A program made the translations under genes and the position numbers. 64,000 nt of DNA. It comes from Anseranas semipalmata. Taxonomy: Eukaryota; Chordata; Aves; Anseriformes; Anseranatidae. Below are positions 28,601 through 43,600 of this stretch, piece after piece (within the stretch, counting starts at the first letter, position 1; each line of letters opens with the position of its first letter). Where the stretch lies: the NCBI GenBank assembly GCA_013399115.1, contig VXAA01001237.1, positions 274,933 to 338,932 on the forward strand, in the 5' to 3' direction. The notes below the pieces were generated by a model. That model saw nothing but the letters and a program-made list of their open reading frames with translations, did not search any database and was not told the DNA's origin.

Positions 28601-31600
28601 ATCTCGACATATGGTAGGTAAATAGGTATCACTTGGTTAAACGGCATACCATCTAGAGCAAGACAAGTGATACCAGATATCAGATACCAGATTAAAAGCA
28701 GAGCATAATTCTCATGAGCTTCAGGTGACTACTCAGTCTGGTTCAAGTCAATTAACTGAAAAATAAAAAGCTGCGACATTAATCCAAAAATCCTTCGTTA
28801 CAATCAAAATTGATCAAAAAAATCAAAATTGATTCATTTTCAACTTTTTTCAAAAGTCCTTTATCAAAAAAATGTGGCCTAATGTCTTAAGCAAAACTGT
28901 AATCTTTCTATACATTTTTATCCAAAGTTATCTGTATGCCTTTTGTGCACTGGTATTTCAAATACTCACAGTATTGTAGAGTTCTTCCAAACGAGATATG
29001 GTAAGAAAACGGTGCATGTTCACTCCATGCTCTATTAATAGCTTTACAAAATCCACACGGTCCATCACTAAAGCATCCAACATTGCTTGTTCCAACGCAC
29101 CAACCTTCAGAAGGACAGAGATAGAGGGAAAGCTTAGAAAATTATCTTCTTATGGAAATAAATAAAAGATTCCTGAACAGTTAAAGATCCGTTTATCACA
29201 ATTATTTGTCTTTATGTATATTTAAAATGTACAGTACAAAACAAAAATATACTGGAAGAAGCATCTACACAAAAAATCCAATAGCAAGGGGGAGTAAAAC
29301 AGTGTCTCCATAAACCTAACATCTGTAAAGACTTTTACAAATCTATCTTTACAACCAGGCTATGATAATAACCTAGTCTACAGTAGGATAATACTCTCCT
29401 ACTCTTTAATTCACTTCAGAAGCTAATGTATGATAATGCTGGGGGCAGGAGGAAAGCCTTTCTTTTTGGGCATATAACAAAAGCCATTTCAAGGTACTAT
29501 ATTTCAAGATCTCTCCACAGAACTTGAAGTTCTTTAAAGCAGACTTCTATTCACATGTAAGAGAGAATCTGCGTTAGGTTAAACTCTCTCAGACATACTG
29601 CAAAGCAGAGCTCTACCTACAGCAGTGTAGTGTAGTTTGGACAGCAGTGTCCAAACTGTGAAAGCACTCCAGTCATAGTACCTGCACAGAACTTAACAGG
29701 ATTTCTACATGGAAAATAGCAAAGGAGCTGGACATATGAGGAACTTAAAAAAGATTTCTACAGATCTCAGGTGCACAGAATATGCAATGGGGTGAGCAGA
29801 ATGAGAATCCTGGTACCCAAATGGGGCAGGCGCTATTACTCACCTGGCACATGAAGTGCCCCTTTCCATGTATGTATTTATGTTTGGTGGATGTGAAATT
29901 AAAAGATGACCAGTAAATGTTACAAAAGAGTCACAGGTGAAAAGAAAACTTATGCAAGGTTCCTGAATTATCAGTGTTTGTTTCAAAAATACCTCAAAGT
30001 GTCTATTCTTATATCATATTTCCCGGAGCACTCATTCCTTCTGCAGGCAGTGCCTGCAGAGGTTTAGACAGCGGGCTGGTAACTACTAGAATGACACTCT
30101 TTGTTGTAAAATCCTTTAGAGACTGAGCTGACCTTTAAGTAGAATACATTGTTACAGATGGTTATAATCCTTACTTCTAAACTTTTAAGACCAGATCTCT
30201 AAAAAGCAACGTCCACAGTCTGAGCATAGTCTGCGTGTTTCCTTAAACCACTTAAATACACAGAAAAACACTATGACTGCATGGACAAACACATGCTTAA
30301 ACAGGTGATTAAACACCCGTTTCAAAATTTAAATACACAACCACAATACCCGTGCATAAACTGTAGACCCTTAGAATTGCATTGGAAGGGTGCTCCTCTT
30401 TAAACAAGAAAGCATCTAGGTCAAAATAGAACTTTAAAACTGCGTTTATGCATTTTTTTCTTTAAAACGTATGAAGAAAATATTGTTACTTAAGATTTTT
30501 TCCTGCTTAACTGGAAGAAGATTTTCAAGAATATGTTTCTTTCCAATTTCTGCTTGGAGAAGCAGCAAGAGATATAACAGTTGTGTATTACAAGCTCTTT
30601 ACATCTTACTTGAAGAGGAGAACATATTCATTATTTGACAATGGCTTTTCATTCAAAATGGTGCTGAACAATTGTGCTGAAACAGATATGACCGGGTACA
30701 CAGACCTTTTTCAAACACATCTGAAGTAGAGGAGCGGGAGCAAGGGGACTGCCAGGAAATCCATTAGGCCAAAGGATGACCAAGACGTAAAAGAAACATG
30801 AAAAGAGATAGGGCTATTGCAGAAATGGTAAATTAATTCATTGCCTCACTGCTCACTACAGAATATGTTAGGAAAGTTCCTACATCAAAGCTGTTCTTTA
30901 TGGCAGACAAATCTGAGGAACTGTGTCAAACTGAACTGTCAGTAGAAAAGATTTTAGGAGTCATCAGTAAAGAGGTAGCAAATTGTCAGTACCAGGTAGT
31001 ATTCACCTAAGAGCTCCCAGGAGACTGAGGCATAGCTGAAATCAGCCCTCTAACAGCAGAACGGAAGATGGTAGAAAATATGCCAATTTTTAAAAAAGAG
31101 AAAAGAAAGTTATGAATCTACGGCGCATCCATTATGTCAGAACTTCCTAAGGACAAATACAATGAAACTGTAAAAAAGGAATAGCAATGATCGGGGTATG
31201 GATAAATACAATACAGTAAGAGGAAGCAACACAGCTATTTCATAGAATGAAACCATAACTCTACTAGATTTTTTACATGGATGATGAGGATAAGGCTTTC
31301 TGATTGACACAGTACATGTGTATCCCCACAAAAGCTTTTACCAATGGCTTTCTTATAGGAGTTCTAAGGGAATTATGCTGTCACAAGGCAGAAGGTCCTC
31401 TAATTAATTAATAACTAAGCAAATGGTAAGAAAAAAGAACATTAATGGATGGTGGGACACCAAGAAACTCCCACATATGGAATACTGATTTAACAATACT
31501 GGCTGATGATACAAAAATACTCATAGTAATTAAACTGATTGTGAAGAGATGCAGCAAAATCTTACAATATGAGCTGACCAAACAAAAAAGCAGGTGAAAT

Positions 31601-34600
31601 TTAATATTGGTAAATGTGAAATACTGTGCACTTGAGTGGTGAAAAACCCTACTTGCACAATGCCAGTATTGAAAGTAACTCAGAAAAAGTGCAAGTGCAG
31701 ATATCTTCTGAAAGCACGAATACAAGTCAAACACAAGCCAAAAAGGCATACAGAATATTAGGATTTATGCTTAGATGAGTACAGAATAATATATAGAATA
31801 TTACTATTTCACTAAATATCTCAGTGAAGAACCCAGCTTCTTGAATAGTGGGTACAGTACTGGTCAGTCTATCCCAAAAAAATGACTTTAAGAACTGAAA
31901 ATATTACACTGAAAAGCAGCAAAGACTGTCAGAAATATGGAAAACAGAATTGATTAACACTTTGGAAAAGCAAGGAGTTAAGCAAGACTATGCAACAGTT
32001 CCCTAAAACCATGAGTGTTAAAGCAGTGTGGGCTTGGCAACGGTTATTCATTATTCCCTATACCCCAAGGAACAAACAGCATTAAATGAAAATACTGGGC
32101 AGCAAACAGCCACTGAAATTTAACATTCTCTGTTCAAGATCTCAACTTTCCCTCTTTATTTTTATATCAGTTCTAATACTAATTCACCACTCAAAGTAGG
32201 TTTCACCTGCCATGTATAAACACAAACAACGCAGACTCACAGGCTTGGCCAACACGCATCTTCAGTGATAAAAATGGCAAAAGCTTTACACTTGTGTCTT
32301 ACTCCAATAGTATAGACTTTAAAACAGTAAGAATAGATGCTGTCCACCCTTTACTATCTTACTCAGACTGTATTGAAATACAGCTTATCAACACTTCACA
32401 GTCTAACAGAAGAAGGCAAACCAGTAAATAAACACAAATAAAAAAACCTGTGTGCTATAAAAAAGACAGTGAACAAATACCCTAGGAAAAATCAATTCTC
32501 TTTATAGGATCAAAACATAATAGTGTATTTGCAAAAAAAAAAAATGCTTTAAGGCACGCATTTTTGTTTATGGACAGATCTTTTTCATATGTCATAAAAA
32601 CAAAAGTCTGAGTTACAGAAATACTGTTAAGGCTATGCGGTCAATCACTCACAAGTTATCAGATAATTCATCACTATGAATAATGGTACAATTATTTATT
32701 GCACAATCATATACTATGTTTCCCCAGAGGGCTCAGTCTCATTCAGTTCACAGAGTGAATGATGCTCACTTAGCAGGCAGCTATTGAACATTTTGTTCTA
32801 GCCTTATTGTTCCATGCTTGGCACATCCCTTATCATCTGCACACCGTTCAAATCCTGACAATTAAACTGAAAAATTCCTTCTTTGTTTTTCAGTGGGCAC
32901 TTGACAACAACTGTTTTTTCCAGGCTTTTTTCAAGAACATGCTGTGATCATCACCACTCCACAGACAGTGAACTGAGCCCAAAGAGGTAACAAAAAAATA
33001 TATCCTTTAATTCATGGATGCCCAACTGCAGACATCTCAAGCATAATCTTCCACATATTCAGCCTTATACACCACAGAAGGATAAGACTGGTGATCAATA
33101 AATTTAACGCTCATTTTGTGTCAAGCAACCAGCTAAGGTCAACTAGCAAAAAAAAAATATATATATANTGGTCTTGTATCTTTAATTTTATATATACATA
33201 TATATATATAAAACCGCTGTCTGTTATCCAAAATTTAGATCGCAAAGACAAAAAGGCAAGTGAAATGGCAAAATCAACTTTGTAATTCTTGTAAGGGAAA
33301 ACTTAAAAAGTACTTCTGGGAGCCTCAGATGTCATTTCTTGAAGAACATATTTACTCTTACAAGAAATGGGAAGTCCCGTCACTCTCAGCCCTTCCTCGT
33401 AGGAGAGGTGCTCCAGTCCCTTAACCATCTTTGTGGCCCTACACTGAACTCCCTCCAGTATGTCCAGGTCTCTGTCGCACTGGGTGGGCCAGAAATGGAC
33501 ACAGTCCTCTGGGGGCAGCCTCACAAGTGCTCAGTAGAGTAGAAGGATCACCTCTCTGGACCTGCCAGCAATACTTTGCCTAATGCAGCCAAGAATACTG
33601 TTAGCTTTCTTAGTGGCAAGGGCACATTGCTGACTCATGTTCAACCTGGTGTCCACTAGGTCCTTTTCTGCAAAGCTGAGCCACAATGCCATGTTAACCA
33701 CAGGTAATCTTATTTCCACCTGTCAACGCCATAAAGGACTCAGTATTGGTCTTAGGATATCCGTATTTTCTAGAGCTAGGAAAATAGAGACAACACTCCT
33801 TTGTAGTTCATTCCTTCAGAGAAAACAGTGCTTTGAGTTACCATGAAACATCCATGACCATCAGTGATTGTCAACATAGGCTTGAGGAATACCTATCCAG
33901 AAGGACCACTGAAACTACTTGGAAAGGCTAGCAGTGAAAACTATGGGAATTTTAGACAGCACCTCATCTCTGGGTAAACAAGTACATTTGATTTTTCATC
34001 TGATGCCTTCTGCAGTTGAACACTTTGCGATTTTAAGAATAATGCCTCTCCAAAATCAGAGATGATTACTCCAACAGACTGACTCCACGCACCAAACTAC
34101 TCCTCAGTTAAAGCCTGACAAATGCAAATCATGGAAAATCAGTCATCGCAATAAAGTGTAAAGCCACTGTGAAAAAATAAAATGCAATAGTACCTTCCAG
34201 TGTTGTCCATAAACCAGTATATGTTTCTTGGCAATATCTAGCTGGTTCCAGGCCAATGCCAAATCCAGCTGATCTGAAGCAGACATATTTGTACCTAGGA
34301 AACAAACAAATGACCTAGTAGTCTGCACACATTGATGTTATTCTTTTGCTTTGAAAGGGTAAGGCAATGGGATTGTATGTCATATGAAAACAGATTTTAT
34401 TTTCAGGTACCTTTCAGGAGTGCACGCAGAATTGCCAAATCAATGTCCTGCTGCTCTTCTGACTCCACATCAAGTATGGTTATCTGTTAGAATTGCAGAA
34501 GTACACTATTTGAGGTGGGGTAGAGAAGTCTGTGGTTATTTCTTCTTGGCTGTGGTAGATTAAATCATACACATTTCAACATAAACACTGGCAAAGGCCT

Positions 34601-37600
34601 AGACATGATTTTCCTTTGTTTCAGAAAGAAAATGTACCATTTTGATTTGTAAATCACTCAGCTTTCAACTAGAAAACAGACACTCCAATTAAGTAAAACA
34701 AATAATTATAAAAATATATTGGATTGTTTCTATTTTAGTAATCATTGCTACAACCGTCATTATTCCCAAAATAAATATTTGACAACCCTAAATGAGCTCC
34801 CGAGCCAATAAACATGACGGCACATTTTACCCTGATACTCAAGAGACAAATTCTAGCACAATTCTGGTATAAGTAGAAGAATGGATAGAAATATTTCCAA
34901 ATTACAAAGAAGACACTATTACAGAATTAAAAAAAGTAAAAATTACTTGATCTTTCCTGTGAAAACAAAGATGTCCAGATTCTACTAAAATCAGAAAGGC
35001 TGTCGTTTTGTAAGCAGCCACTGAGACTTCCGAAGTTAACTAAGCAGCCTCTGTGGAGCTACTTAATAGATAAATTAGCACAGACAATTTTGTGTCATGT
35101 TTATTTTAGGGATAATACTTTTACAACTGCTGTGGTCATGCCAACCCACCACTGAAAGAGCAAAAAGGGCAAGTGAAGTCAGAGCGTGAATCCCACTCAC
35201 AGACTCTCTGTGCTCCATGCATTCCATCAAAATGTGAAATAGATGACTGGACTGTTTCTGTCCCAAACTAAACATGTTTTGAATCATTACCAAAACCTCC
35301 TCCTTCACTTGAGGGCGAAGCTCCCTGAAAAACAGATATACAAGCTAAAATATGTATATTTTTGGCTACTTCTTCCCAGCCCAAATGACATCTAAGCAAG
35401 AGATGTGTTAAGCAGAGACACTTAAGATCTCTTTAACTTCCACTTCTTCCTCCCTTCGCTCAACAAAACAAAACAAAGGCATTCCATAACATAAATTATT
35501 ATTCACGCAGACATTAGTTCTGACCATACATGTATACTATCAGAAATAGAAGAAATGAAACAGTTAACAATTTTCAAAGCATTGTTTGTGAAGGTAGAGC
35601 AAATAGACACTAAAAGTTTAGCAACCTGTTTCTTTCTTTCAATAATAATACAGGGATAAAATTAAATTCCTCTTTATTTGCTCATTAGTCTTGATATCTC
35701 TCTTTTCTCATCTTTTTTTCCCTCATTTCTCTCTGCTAACCCTTCTGTACATATTCTTCTTTCCTGTTAGAATGACAGGATTTTTTTTTTTAAAAAGATT
35801 GAAAATATGGAGGAAAAAGCAAGTCAAAAACATTCTCAGTACACATTGGGGAAAAATACTATCTCTCCAAAAGAATATTTAGAAAAGATCATAGAATCAT
35901 AGAATGGTTTGGGTTGGAAGGGACCTTAAATATCATCTGGTTCCAACCCCCCTGCCACAGGCTGGGACACCTTCCACTAGACCAGGTTGCTAATAAATAA
36001 TAAATAAATTGTTAGGATATATATAATAAATAACTGAAGTTTATTAAGTTGTTAATTCCTGTTTAACTAGAACAAATCTAGGTCAGTTTCATAAAAATTG
36101 ACTTTTATGTAAAAAGCCCTTTTGACTTTGAAAAATTTTCACAAGAATATGAAATCACTATACTAACACATATACTTATTTGTTTACATTTTGGATACAA
36201 AATTTGCATCAAGGTAGGTTTAATGCAGAGTCTGCAGCTCAGACTGCACTGGAAGTCACAAAGAGAATCAGAGCAAGGATGACAAACTGGGTTAACACTG
36301 GGTTAAACGAAGCCAAAGCCAAGGCACACTACTCGTCCTCCGAGCCCAGGCTGAGGCGCTTACAGCCACTAACCCCAGCCCTAGTCTCAAAAGTGCTGTG
36401 TAACCCATATAGAAGGCCACTTACAGAATATTGATGACAGCATGAAAGGATTGGGTCAAAACCCAAAGAGGCACCGCAGGGTCCCCCAGCAGTGTCCCTA
36501 GCCAAAAGTTAGAGACGTTGCAATGACTCAAAATACCTAGATGCAGTTTCTTTTTCCTCTGAAAAAAAAATGCTTAGTAAACTTGGCAGAGCAATTCTTT
36601 TAGCACTAGTTTGAGGCAATGAAAGAAGTAGCACTGTTCCCACTTACAGAAGTAAAAGTCAGCAAAAGACCATGGCAGGGTCAACATCAGAAGCATTAGA
36701 AATTATCTCTGTGTTTTCGGGACAAGTGTTTTAAGGTCCCTCCCAATACGACAGACCATGCACTACTCACCCTGTATCACCTGTGTGTTTGTGGGTAAAA
36801 GCCAGGATATCCGCAGCTCTGCCAGTGCCCTCATAGACCACCACGGGGACAGGTGGACTGGTCCTCACGTACTCCCACACCATTAGAATCGCACTGGGAC
36901 CTCCTTCCACCACCAAGCCAACTACGGGTACACCTTGGCCCATTCCTGTTTCAAAACACACCTAACCAGTTACAAACAGGTCTCAGTTACACACACAAAA
37001 AACAACATCAGGACCTCCGATCAATACTTAGGAAGGAATTTCATAGTAACTACATGGTTCAACAGAGAGGAAATCATGCCACCACTATCTCTAATTTAAG
37101 ACTGATTTCCACAGAACTTCTGTGACCAGAACAAAATGACGACAAAAACCTTCTAAGCAGCCCTAGTATCAGAAAGAAGTAATATCCTTCAGAATATCCC
37201 TCTGCCCTTTACAATGCAAGGACACTGATGGCATTTTAAATGTTATCCATATCAGTTTTGTTACCTGCACATATAGAAAAATAATCAGGTATTTTTTAAG
37301 GATTGTCTCAAGTTTTACAGCAGCAGGGCATTTTTCTTACTAATCAGAAATAAATTTCAAATTAGATGCAATAGAAATAATAATTCCAAAATATAGAAAA
37401 ATATAAGACTTACAAAAAGTCCTAATAAAAAAAAATATCAGAGGCTGAGTAAGAAGCTCTAAATATGAACACATTAGAAACGGGGTTAGTCTCTAAATAC
37501 TATACTGTAAGCAGATAAAGAAAACAAGGATTCAATATCATAACTCTGCTAATGTTTTTTAACATACTTAAAGATTTAAATCACTAGGTGTACTGGGTCT

Positions 37601-40600
37601 GGCTGGGATAGAGTTAACTTTCCCTGCAGCAGCCCATACAGCATTGTACTCTGCACTTGTAGCTAGAACAGCGCTGGTATCACACCAGTGTTTTGGCTAC
37701 TGCCGAGCAGTGCTGGCACAGCACCAGGACTCTCTCCAGACCCCCCAAAGCCAGTAGGTGGGGGTGGGCAAGAAGTGGGGAGGGGACATGGCCAGGGCAG
37801 CTGACCTAAACCGACCACAGGGATATTCCATACCATATGATGTCACACTCAGCAATAAAACCTGAAAAAAGGAAGGGGGGGGGGGGCTCTCGTTGCGAAG
37901 ACGTCTGTCCTCCCGAACAACCACTGCGGGTATTGAGGCCCGGCTTCCCAGGACGTTGCCGAACACCGCTCGTTGATAGGAAGTAGAGAATAATTGTTTT
38001 TTTTCTTTTTTTCCCTCTGTGCTTCCGCGCGGCCTTTGCTTGTTTATTTTTTTCCCTTTTTTTTCCTTTAATTAAATTATCCTTATCTCAACCCATGAGC
38101 CTCTTTTTCTTTCCATCATACGTTCTTCTCCTCCTCTTCTTTTGAGGAGGGGGAGTGAGAGAGCGGCTGTGGTGTTCAGCTGACCAGCAGAGTAAAACCA
38201 CTACACTAGGTAATAATGAACTTCTACAAATGACTTATACAATCTGGTATGTAAAAAGAAATACTTGTCTATGTAATAAATATTTCCTTCATGATTTCTA
38301 TACCATAATTCAGTTTCCGCATAGGCAAACAATGGAAGTTACACAAACTGACAAACAGAAACACTGGATAAAAGTATTCCTTTTGCAACCAGTTTTTGCC
38401 TCTGTACCTGGGGAGGCCATAGGCTTGTAATAGAGAAGAGTGATAAGGATAAAAGTAATAAATGGGGAGAAGAATACAAATTCCACTGAATGTGACAGTC
38501 TTTCTGCCTGGCAAAACGCTGCAAAACTGTCTAGTGCTTGTATAAAGACCATGCAAAACTGTGCAAAGCGAACAAATACTCAATACACGCTAAATAATCT
38601 GAGTCATTTAGATGTCCCTACAGCTAAGAAACCAAAACGTGAGTTTGCCCAGATGCATAACGCTTTATGAGAATGCTGTCCTTTTCATTTTTTCTGACAT
38701 TCAGAAATCACGACACTTGTACTAAGTAACTTTCAATCTCAGTGAAATCTATGGAAAATGAATCACAGAATCATTTAGGTTGGAAAGGACCCTTAAGATC
38801 ATCAAGCCCAACCATCAGCTTAACACTATCAATTCCACCACTAAACCATGCCACATCCACAAGAAAATGACAGGAAATGACAAGTATTTTTTAGACAAGG
38901 TTTTCTGTAATAAACATGACCATGGTAGGACTTACTTGCGTGTACTTTTTGAAATGATAAATACTTCTCCATGTTCCTCCTGAGCATCATTTCATTTCCA
39001 TACTTGCCTATTGTCCCATCATCTGCCATTAGAAAATGAGAATGCATGCTGTTGAGAGTACTTAGCTTGCTGAGTGGATTACCAAGAGTCTGGTACAGGC
39101 AAACTACCTATGAAAACCAAAATAAAAAGATCTTCACAGAAAGCAACAAAATATCACCAGGTACGTTGTACCATCTGTATGTATTTCTTCATCCCATTGA
39201 GATCTTCTAAAAGTCTCTATCATACTTTTTGTTGCTCTACTCAAGAATGGGTTTTCATTTTATATGATCTTACCAGCAAAAAGAAAACACAATTTATAGC
39301 ACAGAAAGCATTTCTGATTAGGCAGGCTTGCAGTCCTTCGTCAGGGTCACTGCCTGCCTTTCTTTGCAATAGTTGAAACACAATGGCATACTTTTCCTGG
39401 CGTATTTCCATTAAAAACATGTAAGCTACCATTTATCAGGAATTAATTTGCGTTACATAACAAGTGTTTTTAAACAGTTACAAAGATTGTGGCCTCACGT
39501 TGGCACTTACATAAAATTCTTATTTATGAACAAAAATCACATGTACTAATAGCCTATTTGTGTATACCATTAACCTCCTTGCCTATCATAAATCCCATGA
39601 ACACAGAAATGCATCATTTGCATCCACAAGAGAATTACCTAATTAATTACAAATTTCAAAAAAGGAACGGTAATTTCCTGTAAGAAGAAAAATGTTCTAA
39701 AACTATTCATTTACATAAGAAAATCAAAATACAGTGTCTCAACGTGCCACAGAATTCTACTACTGAGCAAAATCTAAGCCTCTGTTGCTAAGAAAAAATA
39801 TCAAATTAGGGAAATGAAGCAAGCAGAAAATAAAGTATGTAAGAAAGCTAAAACATTGCCTGAAAATGAAGGTTCTTATTAATAAAATGTGTCAAACTCA
39901 CATCTTTTCCAATGAGATCCCTCTGGTTCTCAATGATACCCCATGGGGGGATCCCAACAGCACAGATCTTTCTCAGGTATGGTGACGCACGACCTTTCAG
40001 TGCATCCCCCACATGCCTGGATACTCCTAAACAGATAATTAACAATCATTTTTTCTTCTACATTCAGAAACTTGTTACTGGATGACAATTAAACGGCTTC
40101 CCATCATGTATTTTATTCTGTGGTTATGTTTTAACCAGAAATAAATCTCCTCCCTGCTTGTAAATCTGATGTGCCCTGCAGGAATCGTAAGGCTCAGACG
40201 TAACGTGCCAATGTTTCAAACACAGATTTTTAGTTAATAATACTAATATATGTACTAATGGGGCTTTCTACCTGCATAAAACCTTTATTATTTTCATAAC
40301 TGTACAGGCTGGTTCTCCTGTAAGGTCACTTGATTAAATAAAAGCTAAAGAAGTAAAATTATTTCAGTTCTGTGGCTTACTGACCACCTCAGTTTTTGAC
40401 AGTAGGAAAGTCCACAGGGATTTTCAGATGATAATAGGCTAGTTGTAAAGATTAGCATAACTCAAAACTTTCTTAATTTTAAAACAGGATTTAAATTTAG
40501 ACTTGAGAACAGTTTCAAAAATACTGCTCACAGTCCACAGAAGCTAAATATTTTAATAAAGCAGATAAAATTGACTGCGAATTGAGTTCTGGTTATCTGC

Positions 40601-43600
40601 TGTCAGATGGCACTATGTTTCTTACTACATGCAGAATACTCTTTGCTCTTTAATAAAAAAAAAAAAAAAAAAAAATTTNTAAAATATTCAGGTCTGTCAA
40701 CAGCAAAGGCACACATTGTTACTCTTTGAATTATACATTGTTCCTAAAACAAAAATGCTTTATTTTGTGCTAAAATATCACAAATTACCAAACAAACAAT
40801 TACATTATATTTGCCCCAACCGTACATGCTTTTATACAGAGAAATAACACCAGAGGAAGACTGAAACAAGTAAGAATTACAGTACCGCTGTTGATGCCTT
40901 CGGTAATTATCCATGCTCCTGTAGTCTCAGCAGCCTTCACCAATCCTTTGCTGAAAACCTGCTTGATCTTTGAGGGAAGCTTGAAATTTTGAATGCCTCC
41001 ATGAACAGAGATGACTAGCTTTGGAAACTCCATCTGCCATTCTTTAACCATCAGGTGTAACAGCTGATCCAAATTGCTATCATAAGAGAGTCTAATATAC
41101 TGGAAGAAATAATTGTGGGTAAAATAAACATCCATAAAATACTCCAAGAGAAGAAAATGCAACTTCTTACCAAGTTCCCACCTCTAGCATCTTAAAGACT
41201 TTGTGCAGGATTACAACTTTCATAATACAATTAAACTGAAAGCACAAAAATACATCAGTGAGCAATACAGACAGAAAGACAAGCTACTCTTAATTGTGGT
41301 CAAGTTCAACATAAAAATATTCTACACATTCTAACACATTCTAACTTGAATTACTTTTAGGTTCCCCTGCTCTCTTAAGAAAAACAATCCAATATTCACC
41401 CAGTGTCACTCTTTGCCTTTCTAACTGGAATTATAGAAAGAATTCAGACATATAAACCCAGCATCCACTAAGAATTGAATTACATGCAAACCTTGGCATG
41501 GTAAGTGTGATCTCCATCTTGGAAATTGATTGTACCAAATGCATCCGTTGGACTCATCTTTGTATGCTTTTGCACAGACCATTCTTCATCTGTCTGCAGG
41601 GCAGCCTGATAGGCAGGCCAGCTACAGTCTAATCCTGGGTGATCTCCAATCAGCCGTCCACAACAGCATCTCACATTAGAGACGTAAGATAAAGAGATTA
41701 GAGATAAAGAAACAATTTTATATTATACACACTTGTGCGCGGCTCTAGGATCTTCACCAAAATAGCCCAAATAGTCGTCCTGCAAAGAAGGATATTGTAG
41801 CTTTCTGACACTGAATAAATTAAAAATGAACTCAGATAAAAAATCTCAGAAATGGCAAAATGACATTGAATTAAATAATGCAAGTTTTGTTGGATACATG
41901 ATTTGTTCTCTGTCTTGGGAACACTGCTAACAGTTTGACAGTTTAACCGTAAATTAATTTTGACCTGAGATTTACTGGTCTCGTGAAATTTCAGAAATAT
42001 ATATTCAGAAATTTCAGGCATATCTTAGGACACCAAGATTTGCTATGGTTATTACCACAGGTTATTTTAGGTATTGAAGAAAGATCTAGCAGCTACAGTC
42101 GATAACTAGGAGGAGAGGAGTAACCCTCAGTCTAAAGAGACCTTTATACTAACCCTTGGACACCAGCAAAGTGAATATACAAAACAAATGAAGTGTAATG
42201 TTAAGAGAAATTTAGCAGAAGCTCAGTTAGCGTTAAATGTTTGCAACAGGATGATCAACCCAGACTGAAAATTCAATCAGTGTTACTGTCATACAGGCTC
42301 CAACAGGCTCCAGCCTGTTTTACAAGAGCAACTTTGATGCATCTATACTGACATCTGACACTCCAGTTTTCCTTCAGACATTTCAAATGTTAATGTACTC
42401 TGGGAAATGGAAATAAATTTTTCCCTTGTACTCTGTAAGATACCAAACAGCCTCCAAAAGCCCAAATTCAGTCAAAAGACTTCCCTGGGACTCTGATGGT
42501 GTGGATCCTCTGACTCTGTGGATCTAGGGGCAAGCTAAATGTAAACTTGACCCTGAAGATGCACACTCAGAAAAAGAGACAATTTTCTGTGTAAATGACT
42601 GTAAACTAACTGGTGAAAGATAAATACATTCAAAAAAAAAATGCTAGGCAAATTAAGGAAGTGAACTACTTTAGAAAGGTACTTTTTGACACCTAGAAAC
42701 CACAAAATTTTGTTTGCACCCCAGTTTTCTAATACAGGCAAATCACATTTGATTAATTTAATGCGCTGCAAAAGCAGACTGGAGAAGGAAGCTCCCACAG
42801 TTATAACTCAACTGAGTTATAACTAACTCAATTAATCTTATTCAGTGAAGAATTAAAGAGTTGTAGAAACCTTGAACTGCAAAAAAGACTTGAGCTCTGT
42901 TGTCACATGTAGGATGATGGTTAGCTTGAAGTCAGAAAGTAATAGGGACTATCAAAAATGCCCAAACTTTTGTCAAGCTAATTCAAAATGGATCGGCTAA
43001 TTCAGTAGGAAATCACAGAAATCCAGGGATTTGCCACAAAGAAGTCTGGCACGCAGTCACAACTGAATCCTGTAAAAGTAAAGAGGAAATGATCTAGCTG
43101 GGGGTAGAGGGAAAGCTTCACTGAGGCTTTTTTTGCCAGTCTACTCTAACCAGAAGTATTCTCCAGTCTGGCTCACTGCATGACTCCACAACCATTTGCC
43201 ATTTGCACTGGGGTAGTGGCAGAAAAAAGAAAAACAGGAAATAGCAGAGGGGACACAGGAGCTGCTGAAACTAACTACTGATCTAGAGACCTTATTCTGA
43301 TGACCCCAAAATCAAAACCTGCTGTAATTCTGCATCCTCATAGGCAATCCAGGTCAAGGCTCATGAACTAGACAAGTATCCAAGCCGGAACTTGGCAATA
43401 AGCCAGTCACACCAGATCACTTACAGATATACAATTAAATGACTATTTCAGGAAACTGCAAGGGTTCAACACAGACGGAAGATCATTGCTGACATTTTAA
43501 GTGCTGTCAGCTAGCATGTGGACTCAGACTTCACTCAGAGTTGCTACAGAGGCATACCTGTTCTAAAAGTGTTTCAGGGCAATGCAGCTGCAGATAACAC

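Larger units (their letters stand above)
26311..34193. other. Introns 11-13: mostly unique AT-rich sequence
   Basis: Outside exons 12 and 13, the ancient LINE at 30,880-31,990, the CR1 piece at 33,370 and simple repeats, I see no gene or regulatory signal. Intron 11, at about 5.1 kb, is the second longest after introns 1 and 3. Confidence 0.6.
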
